From the NCBI RefSeq assembly GCF_003473485.1, contig NC_053045.1, forward strand, positions 59,314,494 to 59,378,493: a DNA stretch of 64,000 nt. Reading direction: 5' to 3'. The notes under the pieces are model-generated. The model made no database searches and was not told where the DNA came from. It was given only the letters and a program-made list of their open reading frames with translations. This document shows, in pieces, positions 49,425 through 59,800 of this stretch (within the stretch, counting starts at the first letter, position 1; each line of letters begins with the position of its first letter). The translations under genes were made by a program, and so were the position numbers. The DNA comes from Medicago truncatula (lineage: Eukaryota; Streptophyta; Magnoliopsida; Fabales; Fabaceae).

Positions 49425-50182
49425 TCATCTTTTAAACTTTTTTGCAAAATGTAAAATTCATCTTATGATATTATAAACTTTTATGTAAAATTTTATTAAA
49501 AAATATGAACTCTACATATGAGTTTACTTAAAAAAAAAAAAAAGACTAAAAATGAGAAAGGAAAACTTTTGAGAACTAAAAGTCAAAAAAAAATTTTTAT
49601 ATGAACTAAAACAAAAAGCTGATAAATTTATATGGACTAAAAATGTATTTAAGGTACAAAACCGTAATTCACATTTTTTTCTTAAGAGGAAAATCATAAT
49701 TTACATCAAATTTAATGTAAATTATTGTTGCCATTACCAACTATTTATAGGTTTGAATGGATAAAAGTGATGACACAGTATATTTGTTAGTTTGTTTAAC
49801 TTTACGTAATTTCTACAATATATTTTTGCTGCTATTCAAGCCTTTTCCAAATGTGCACATGTCTTCTGACACGTCAACAAAATCCTCACACCTGTGACAA
49901 GTTATCCTTCATCTCAACCGCATGATACAGCAAAGCTTCCATCAACGACAGATATCAAACCAATTCGTAAGCCCGCCATGCGCAATCACACGCCCAACAC
50001 ATTTAACACACAAACCATACGCCACGTCATCATTATCCAATCAATAACGTCCACGCATATCACAGTTCCAAAAACAAATTCCATAAACAAAAAAGATAAC
50101 ACAACATCCACCGAAAAAGGAAACAATACTTTAAATTTGAAGTTTTGTTTCAATTTCATCGACGACTATCACCGTCATCGTC
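49425..50182 (+). promoter_or_regulatory. Upstream region of DGAT3-like gene
   Basis: The first half is AT-rich with ACTAAAA phrases typical of a dispersed legume repeat (49540-49640). Near the gene, CGCCACGTCATC (about 50020) has an ACGT core and ATCCAATCAATAACG (about 50036) contains a CCAAT box. No experimental start site can be inferred. Confidence 0.35.
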
Positions 50183-51406
50183 ATGGAGGTTTCCGGCACC
50201 GTTCTCCGTCATACAAACTACATCTTTGGCGTTGGGACCCACACCCGTTCTCATGGCGTGGTTCCTCGGAGAGTGAGAATGTCTATGGGGTCTGGTTTTC
50301 ATGATGAGGGTCACGTGCAGTATTACCAAGATGTGAAGAAAAACACAGAACCTGTTATTATAAGCAACAAGAAGAAGATCAAATTGCTCAAACGCTTCTC
50401 TAAAAACGTTTCCCAGTTACCTCAATTAGGGTTTGCTCAAGATCCTAATCTCTTGGATCAACTTCACCAAAACCTCATCACGGTACTTTTTTCACCCCTT
50501 TTTCTTTTATTTTTATTTCTGCTATTTGAATTTCAACATTCTTCAGGTTGTCAATTAAAAATCTGTGTTTTTTTCTGTTTCTTTTTCTTTCTTCCCTTTA
50601 TACCACAAATTCCAATTATGATTGATGATTATGACAATAATTGAATTGATATATATTTTTTTTTACTTGAATGGATGCAGGAAGGTGGTGAGGAATTACT
50701 TAGAGAGCTAGAGAAAGTGAGAGCAGAGGAGAAGGAATTGAAGAAAAAAATGAAACAGGAGAAGAAAAAGGCTAAACTAAAACCCTCCAAGATGAAAACT
50801 TGTAATAAATCTGAATCGTCGTCGTCTTCATCCTCTGAATCTGAGTCAAGTGATAGTGATTGTGGTGAAGTTGTTGACATGAACACTTTCAGAGGAGCTG
50901 GTGTTGTTGATGTTGCCACAAAGCCGGTGGATGAATTGGAATTGAAGCTGAAGCAACCTATGCTATCCATACCTGAAGATTCTACTTCACATCATCATGT
51001 TATGGATGTGTGCACTACAAATAATGCATCTCTTGTTACTGGGTTTAAGAAAGAGACAAATGTGGTTATCCCTACAGCTCAAAAGAGGATTGAAGTTTGC
51101 ATGGGTAACAAATGCAAAAAATCAGGGGCTGCTGCATTGTTACAAGAGTTTGAGAAGGTAGTAGGTGTTGAAGGTGAAGGTGTTGTTGTTGGATGCAAGT
51201 GTATGGGGAAGTGTAAAACTGCTCCTAATGTGAGAATTCAGAATTCTGTTGATCTTAACATGGTTCAGGGAATTGATGATTCTGTTAAAATTCCAAGTAA
51301 CCCTCTCTGCATTGGAGTTGGTTTAGAGGATGTGGATACTATTGTGGCTAGGTTTTTAGGGGAGGATTACAAAGATGTGGGTATGGTTGCTGCAGCTTCT
51401 TCATGA
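50183..51406 (+). CDS. DGAT3: Soluble diacylglycerol acyltransferase 3-like, [2Fe-2S] protein
   Basis: Resembles plant DGAT3, a soluble cytosolic enzyme reported to make triacylglycerol from diacylglycerol and acyl-CoA, unlike membrane DGAT1/2. Two exons, 50183-50482 and 50681-51406, give 341 residues. The N-terminus (MEVSGTVLRHTNYIFGVG) is followed by a Lys/Glu-rich charged helix at about 100-135 and a Ser/Asp-rich acidic patch near 145-162. The C-terminal thioredoxin-like ferredoxin domain has RIEVCMGNKCKKSGAAALLQ and VGCKCMGKCKTAPNVRI; cysteines at about 240, 245, 272 or 274, and 278 are the likely [2Fe-2S] ligands, which the Arabidopsis protein is known to carry. No membrane segment is present. 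Whether acyltransferase or iron-sulfur activity dominates cannot be told from sequence. It lies between CHUP1-like and CHR18-like genes, as in Arabidopsis. Confidence 0.88.
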
Positions 51407-51655
51407 ACAAAAATCGTAGAATTGGCTAGCTAGTATACCGATTGTATATATGTGTCAGCGTGGAGAAAATATCATTATTATTATCATTCCTTAAGTTTCA
51501 TTTTGTATAAAAAAAATAGTTATTATGTATTGTGGATTTTCTCAAAAACAAAGTATTGTGGATTTTTCCATTAAAAAATATATTATGGATTTTATTTCCT
51601 TTATTTTAATATGGATTTTTATTTCCTTTATTTATTGGGAATTTAAGTTGTTTAT
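51407..51655. other. DGAT3-like 3' flank
   Basis: AT-rich sequence after the stop, presumably 3' untranslated region. An imperfect repeat of TATTGTGGATTTT occurs at 51529-51565. Confidence 0.4.
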
Positions 51656-51658
51656 AAG

Positions 51659-52836
51659 AATTCTGCTTTTCACCCTACACATTTTGCTCGCGCCCTGTGC
51701 TTTTTTCAAATATAACCTGATAAGCTTTGTGTGACTTATGTGACACACCACTGAGCCTATGCGCGAGTTAACTTGCGCAAGTTGGCCGGTGGTCAAAACT
51801 GAAGCATAAACGTTTTTTGGACGGTAGTCAATGGTTTTGATTGGATTTTACACGTTTTTCTTAAGTTTTTCACACATTTTCGGACCTCATTAAGTGTCGT
51901 ATACCTTAATACCACCTATAAATACCCTCACATACTTCCTCTTTTCCTCACATTTTCTCCTCCCACTCTCTCCCCCTCTCTCTTCTTCTTCTTCTTTGCT
52001 TCTTTAGTTTCTAGGCTTTTTTTATACCCCTTTAGGTAAATACCTGTGGCTTTTGGGGGGAAATAGTGGTTCGTTAAGTTGGGGAAAAAGACATCATGTC
52101 TTGAGATAATATTAGGTTTGTTTCCTTTTACTCCTAAAATCTTTTTACCGTAGGTAAAAAGAATCAATCTGGGTTTATAAAAGGAACCAAATTTAAATTT
52201 AACTCAAGGGATCTTGATGTCGTTTTCTCCAACATGACGGATCCCCAACATGACGGATCACTATTTTCCCCAAGAGTTATTGGCATTAACCGAATAGGGT
52301 AAAATATATGTATTATATAATCTAATGTTTGAATCTTATTAATAAAATTGAGAGTCATTTTTATTAGTTTTGTTTTTTATTTGTATTTATTTTTCGCACT
52401 TATTTTATGTTTATGCTTATGTATTGAATAAATGAATATTGAATAAATAAAATCGATTTTATTTTCTAATTTTGCATTTAATGAATAAATAAATTAGAAT
52501 GAAAATTGAATTAGTATAAAATCGAATTTATTTTAAGTGCATAAATAATTTAGAATAAAATAAAATAAAATAGAATTTATATTTAGACTTTGCGCCATAT
52601 TGACTAAATAAAATATTTTCGACTTTGCACCATATTGAATAAATAAAAAAAAAAGTAGGCACTTTGCGCCACTTAAAGGTCGCACTAGTTTACACTTGCG
52701 CCATTTAACATGCGCAACGCTATTTAACTTGCGCACAAGTTTACACTTGCGCTAGTTAACTAGCGCAGGGCCATTTTGGGCATGGTTGCAGGTGCGAGCA
52801 AAACGTGCTGGGTGAAGAGCAGAATTCATTTTATAA
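51659..52836. mobile_element. ~1.2 kb inverted-repeat element with TGCGC repeats
   Basis: Left GAATTCTGCTTTTCACCC and right GGGTGAAGAGCAGAATTC are inverted repeats, and pairing continues through TTTTGCTCGCGCC on the left and GGTGCGAGCAAAA on the right (about 40 bp). Just inside the right end, at about 52590-52765, is a cluster of ACTTTGCGCCA, ACTTGCGC and ATGCGCAAC motifs; similar TATGCGCGAGTTAACTTGCG lies inside the left end (51758). Clustered subterminal motifs recall CACTA or Mutator-type elements. The target duplication is unclear (AGAATTC on both sides is the best candidate), so the class is open. The interior has a TATAAATACC and a CT-rich leader-like stretch (51920-52010) but no transposase. 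Confidence 0.65.
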
Positions 52837-53816
52837 TTGTAAGAATAAAAAAGAAAGCATACTTGTGAAATTTTAATGTCATTTTCTTTTCTATCATTTT
52901 GTCATAGTAATTTTGAAGTATGTGCTATGTCACATTAGTAACACCCAGATCACTATTTGACCAAAGATTGGTTTTTACCCCTAAAAAAACTTGATTGTTG
53001 ACACCTCAACAATTTGACTGCATTCCAAGTTTTATGGGGCAATGGCAGAATGTCCTCTCCCACGATATTTCTTAGATTGAAAAAATGGGGAATCTAAACA
53101 CTCTTGTATAAGCAACTCACCGTCAAAAGAAGTACAGTTAGATAGCTTACATGGCAGCAACACAAAACTTTGTATTGAGTAGAGTAATTTACAAGCTAAA
53201 TTCATATGATAAGGTACTCTGTACAAGTCCCACACAACTAGGAGGGGGGAAGTAGTTAAGGGGTGCACCAAAAATCTATTGGGAGACTTCATAACCATCT
53301 GATAAAACGATCAGCTTTTCCAGCACCAGCAGCATAGTTTAGAGTCGCCAGCTGTGCTGACCACCTACTTCATATGAAGTATGAACTATAGTCAAATAGC
53401 TGTTAGCTACTATAGATGCCTTTATCCGGGGGTGAGTAACATAGAGTCAACAATGATCATATTCCACTATGAGAACCTGCTGTCAATTCAAAATTCCAAA
53501 GTAATATTATAGGAAAGCTTCTAAACAATAGTATTGCTGCAACATTCTACATGTTCAGGGGATCCGGATTCACTACCTTTAAGGCGGGAAAGTCACCATG
53601 ACTTCGAGGCTATCTCTCTCCTATACTACTCTCCCTCTCTCTCGTCTTATCTATCGTTTCTCTTTCATCTTTTTCTTTAATTAAATACACAAAATTGCAC
53701 TAAAGTCATGTTGACTTTCCCACCACCGAAGTCACTCAATCCCATCCCCTGATGCGAACATGCTTGCCGAGACACAGGAGTTATGGATTTACTTACCATT
53801 TCACTATAGTTTTGAG
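52837..53816. other. 3' flank between convergent genes
   Basis: This lies between the ends of the DGAT3-like and CHR18-like genes and presumably includes the helicase 3' untranslated region. No further exon was found; the open minus-strand frame at 53032-53298 shows no domain. Confidence 0.45.
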
Positions 53817-56800
53817 TCAGTACCGGGGACGTTTGGGGGTTGACTGATGTTCCAATCCACCTGTGCTGTTGTCACATCTTCTGACAAAATGGTCAAGAGT
53901 TTTTTGCTTTGCAGGGCTACTCAATGGTGGCTGATCATCTGAGACCTTTAAGGTGTTCTCATGGCCATCAAGCATCTGAATTTTTCAATAACTGAAGTTT
54001 AGAATTCATCTTAAGAATATAAAATAAAAACTACTTGAGTATAAATCTTCTCTAAAAGGTGCTAAAAACATGTAACAGAGTTCTCAAACAAAATAGAGAT
54101 ATATACCTGCCCCAAATTTTCCAGTTTGCTTTGCACTGTGTCCCTATGAAGTGAAAAATTATAAGATTATCAATGCATCAAAGACGCAAGTCAATACCAA
54201 CCACCAAATCCTAGAGGACTGAAAAAAACATAAAACCTACCATATGATATCATCAACTGTGTCATTGGCAAGCAAGTAGTATATATTTACCGAGGACTCC
54301 TGAAAACAAGAGCTAGAAAGTCAGAATCATCACAGCACAGATTGTTTTTGGATACTAAACTATCAAATAAGCTTAGCAATGACAAATGTTTTCTTTAAAG
54401 AGACAATCTAGCACAAATTTTTAAGAGATCGTCACAATTTCTAAAATGATACTGTGTGCTAGTACTCTTACTGCTGATGCTGACTTTTAAACTACGACAA
54501 TAGATCACTCTCTTTTCCTTTCTTTTTCAACTTAACAACAACCAAGTTTGAGAATACCTGGCCAATTCTATGTACTCGGTCTTCGGCCTGAATTAGATCA
54601 CCAGGAGTCCAAGACAATTCTGCAAAGATGACTGTGCTGGCAGCAGTCAGTGTTAACCCGACACCTCCAGCTTTGATAGATAGCTACAGGCAGGAACATA
54701 TGAACAAGAATCACTATCTCTAAATTGAACCGCATTTTACACTAGAATTATAGTCCAAACTAGTTAAGATCTCAACAGATCAAACAGAACGATAATTACA
54801 AGAAATCATGAATGAAATTGTCATACCACTGCTGCCTTGATAGTATCTTTTTCCTGAAACTCTGTAACCAATTGTTGCCTTGATCCAGAAGGTGTACCTC
54901 CATCAATCCGGATGCAAGCAACCTTTTTTTTCTGGAAATTTTGAACAGTTCTCATTAGTGTTTATCATCACTTGATGAAATGCGTAAAATTTAAGTGGCC
55001 TTACAAGAAGAAACTCGTGTATCGCATCAATCATTGGTAGATGGTGTGCAAATATGAGAAACTTGCAGCCTGCCTGCAACAATCATTGCATATATAGAAT
55101 TACGACATGCAATGGTGATCAACAACTTGAATTAGATCACAGGAAAAAAGCAAGGCAACAAAATCGAAGCAGCCACCTTTTTAATAAAGATTACCCATGA
55201 ATTTGTTGCATTAGAGGAAAATGCCCTACATTGTCATTTTCCATATTATATTTCCAAGCCAAGATCAATGGCGTGGAAATATAATTTAGATATTTAATAA
55301 ATCAGTGTTGAAGTTTCACCATTTTGTTTCATGGAAGGGTAATAATCATCACAAAAATTTCTAGCAATGAACATTGTTGAAATATAATGCACATTTCTAG
55401 ATATTTCTAGAATACATTAGAGAAAACTAGAATAATACAAAGTTGCTAGATGTTTCTAGATTGCTCTATTAATGTCTAGGTTAAGTTAAAGCCTAGAAAC
55501 ATCTATAATAATCTTGTGTAGATAAGGCAAACAAAGGCCTAGATTATTCTAGTTCTAGAAACATCTACAAGCACCTATAAGTAGACTTATATGGGTGCAA
55601 TTGTATTCAAGCCTTTGGGATGTAATGTCAATAATATTGAAGGCTTCACCAAATCATATTCTCTCCTCCTACAATGAGCTAATTCCTAATGTGTGTCCTC
55701 TTGTCCCATACTACTAAACACTCCAGCACTAGCTCCCTTAACTATATTTTTTCAACAAACATAAACTACGTATAGGAACTTGAAGGGATTAAAATTAGGG
55801 AGATGCGACCTTATATATCCTTGTAGAATCAAAGTCATAACTGTGTGTGTGCGTTGAGTGAGAAAGCTAAAACAATATCTTAAGTTTTTAAGATTCTTTT
55901 AGTTCATATAGGTTCCAGCAATGGAAAGTATTAATCTTCAATTGCTTTAAAGAGAAGAAGTTGTCGCATACCTCAATTACAGTTCCAAGATAATCAAGAA
56001 CAGCTGGAATCTTGGCTTCCGCAGAATCGGTATAAAGCTGGAGTTGAATGAATCAAAGGTTTAGTGTTTAATCACATAACAGATTCATAATATTTTAATT
56101 TGCCCACATGCAGAAGGGGAATGAACAACTATAAAGTATAAACCTTTTCTAATTCTAGGAAATAGTAATAATTTCTCAAACAAATTGTGCAACTTAAATC
56201 TAAGTGCACAACTGCTTCCACCAATACCTTGTTAATCATATTCTGTTTAGAAAACTTGAGTGATTCAGCCTCCTCTTGTGACTTAGCTGCCTTAATTTTG
56301 GCCTTTACCCTCTCCAACTGCAAAAAAAAAGTCAATACTGGTCAGCTTTACCACCATAAACTGCATGTGCAAGACAAAAATACTGCCATTTTCGAGTAAA
56401 ATGACCTATTTTTGGTATAAAAAAAAAAGTTAAGAACATGTTTCTAGATAAAAACTACTGAGAGCCCATTCCAAACCATTTCAGAAGTAAAAATTAATCA
56501 GTTATCTCTTCATCTCCCTGGAGGCCAGATTATAATTCATTTATTAACAAACGCAGGTTAAATAAAATTCTTGTAATATTACTAACAATCAAACAGTCTA
56601 GACAAAGTAAATCAATTTACTCGTTCGATCTATCAAATTCAAAATCCTATGATAAATGTTAGATGCCCTAAAGTAAGCTAAAAGAATATTTTGGAAAAAC
56701 ACTTAGCAACTGCACTTCATAACTAGCTTGAGTTATAACATAACAAAACTGAATGATACAACCCTCATCTCAAGATGTACAACAAATATGTTGAATTACC

Positions 56801-59800
56801 TCACGAAATAGAGCATTAATTTGCTTCATGTCCTTGTCGGCCAAGTCTAAGAAGACCTGAAAATCAATTATAAATCAAATACAATAAATGACTTTTAAGT
56901 TGCACCATAAGCTTCGTGCGTTGGAAAAAAAATGGTCAAAGAGCATAAACACAGATTGCAAAGAAAAAATGGCGATGAATGTACACACTTGTTGCCTACG
57001 CTTTACAGGAAGTTCAGAAAGAACATCCTTTTTAAGCCTCCGAATCATCGTTGTTGCCTTCATCAAATTGTGCAATTCCTCATGATTACTTGCCCCTTGA
57101 TAAACTCCAAACATTCCCTGGAGGATCCATGCAAATGATAAGCTGGACTACTTATCCAATAAAAACAAACGGAAAGGGGGTAATTTAAAAGTCATATATG
57201 CAACGAAGAGATGACTTACACCCTTGCAATACCGGTTACCATATTCATGAACATTCTTATACACATCAGGATACAAAGCTTCCAGCTATAAAACAATTTC
57301 AAAAAGATTATCAGAATTTAGATTCCATCAATGTCGAGCATTAATGAGGTATTAGACCTAGTGAGACATAAATAACTCACTTGTTTGAATAGTTCAATTG
57401 GTCGTGATAAAGCAGGAGTTCCACTAAGCAATATTGCATATTGTGCTTTCTGAAATCAGCACACAGATTTTAGCTTTTTAGTGAAGAAAGCATGAAAGAG
57501 TCAGATAGATATTATTCAGCAGCTAAGCAGTCTCTACAGCAACTTGACTAAAAAAAAGCTAAAATATGATCCAATCAAAATGTTTCGCATATAGCACCAG
57601 ACTACCTTTTGGGGAGGAGGGTAAGGTAATCATGGTTCAGCGTGACAGACACTTCGCACGTGCTTTTGTACACACCGTAACACCAGAGACTTTTTTTTTT
57701 ATTCATTTTCTTTTATGTTTAAATATCTTTCTGATTCTCAGTCTTCCTCTTTTATCTGTTGTTATGTTTGTTTTCTATGTTCATTGATTATGTAATTACT
57801 TTAGAGCCAAGAATTTGAGATGAGATACAAGCATGTGATTGTGGCTTTCAAGAACTAGTACCTTTATAACCGGAAGAGAAGCAGTTGTTCTCTTTGCCTG
57901 GGCATTTTTCAGAAAGTGTGACTCATCAGCAATTACAACCTGTATAAAAATAGTTAGCAGCTAAGAGTGTGATTTATCAGCAATACTTGGTGAATAACAA
58001 CAATAATAATAATAACAACAACGATATCAGCTGCAACAACACCTAAATGGCAAAAAAAAAACATTTCTTGGCATCTTAACCACTTGCTCGAGCCATTTTG
58101 ACTTTCAAAATACTGGAAGGGGAAACTGCATTAGAAACCAAAAGAAGATAAACAATTCCATTTTAGTTTTCAGCTTTTTACTTTTGGATTATAATAGATG
58201 CTTTTGTTGCTTTGCTAGAGCTGGATATTCCAAATTCACACAACCGGAAATGAAATACATCATGTAATAATGTATGCGCTCATTATCTAATAATTTTGTT
58301 TTGTGTGAATAATAATAATAATAATAATTAAAGTCATTTTCATTTGATGATCAATGACTACAAAACATCATTGCTAAAAGATCCAAAGGAAGGAGGAATA
58401 GCAAATCTTGCATACTCCATAGCCTTCAACAATCTTTACCATGTTTTCACAGTTCATTTTTCAATGAACACACCTTAATAGCCCTAGTCCATTTTTCAAA
58501 TTTCATGTATTTCAACACTTTTAGTCGCAATATAACTGGGTGGTACTAACCTTAAAGTCAGACTCCATGAGTGTACTTTGCATCTTTGGCACCAGATCAT
58601 ATGAGATAATGTTGAATAGTCCATCCAGATGAATTTTGCTTTTCACACTTGAAGATACTATATTGAAACCTCCTCTATTTGATCCACCAATTTGAGATAA
58701 GACAACCTAATCATGATAATTAGATAGTATAAGATAATTTAAGATATTGAGATAAATGATATACTTTATCACAAGGGGAACATAAAGAAGCAAAAAAAAT
58801 CTTCATAATTTTTTTAACACAACCATAAGAGAATAAACAAAAAACAGAAGTTATAAAAGGATCATGGAAAACTTACAAGTATATCTGATGAAGGAATATT
58901 CAGCCATTGTTGAATCATCTAGATCAAAGTAAAACAATAAGGACATAAGTTACCAAGTGTGTTACAATAAATGATGAAAAATATAGAAATATAACCCTTA
59001 CAGAAGCCCATTGCAAACGTAATGCAGATGGTGCAAGTATGAGAACAGGCCACGAATCCTGAACGCATGCAGCTACACCAATGGCCTGCAAAACCCAAGA
59101 GAAGTTATACATTATAATGTAAGCTCTTATGAAATAAAAGGGCAATTTTGGTGAAGAACCACCACTTAGCCTGCCCAGTCACCAAAATCAAAATAATTAG
59201 GATCTAGCAACTTATTCACACAAGATCGGATCTACGAAAAGAACTTATATCTAACAATATACACAAATACTAAGGGTGCAAAAAAATGATTATCATTAAC
59301 AGACAAACAAATACATAGAAAATATGAATTATTGCATGGCCTTGAGACAACTAAAAGTATAATCATATTTCAGACTATCAATTAAGTATATGTTTTTTTT
59401 TAAGAAGCTAAATTAGCCCACCCAAATTGGCACCGGAGGGAATCGAACTTGAGATCTTGAGGCGGAGCACACTCCCAGATCCCAAGCCAATACCACCAGG
59501 CCAACCCAAGTGGGTTTCAATTAAGTATATGTATTTTGAACAAAGAGCTGATGCGTACATGTATCTGCACAAATTAACAATTTAAAGTTTTACCATCTAA
59601 TTTTAGTCCAGTTCAGTTTATGAAATTCAGCATAGTCGATCGAAATTGATAGAAATTATCATTATCCTACAAGAGGCAACTGCGCAGGCAAGATAATTTT
59701 GGATGAACAAGCACCCACATTGATGGTGCAGGGGTAGCGAGAACTATACTAGCTAAAAGGTAGTTGCAGTCATAATAAGGAATCAACCTAAGAAACGAAG

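Noticed and set aside
53032-53298. Possible extra 3' exon of the CHR18-like gene
   Set aside because: The helicase frame already ends at 53817-53819 in a family-typical tail, and this frame has no recognisable sequence.
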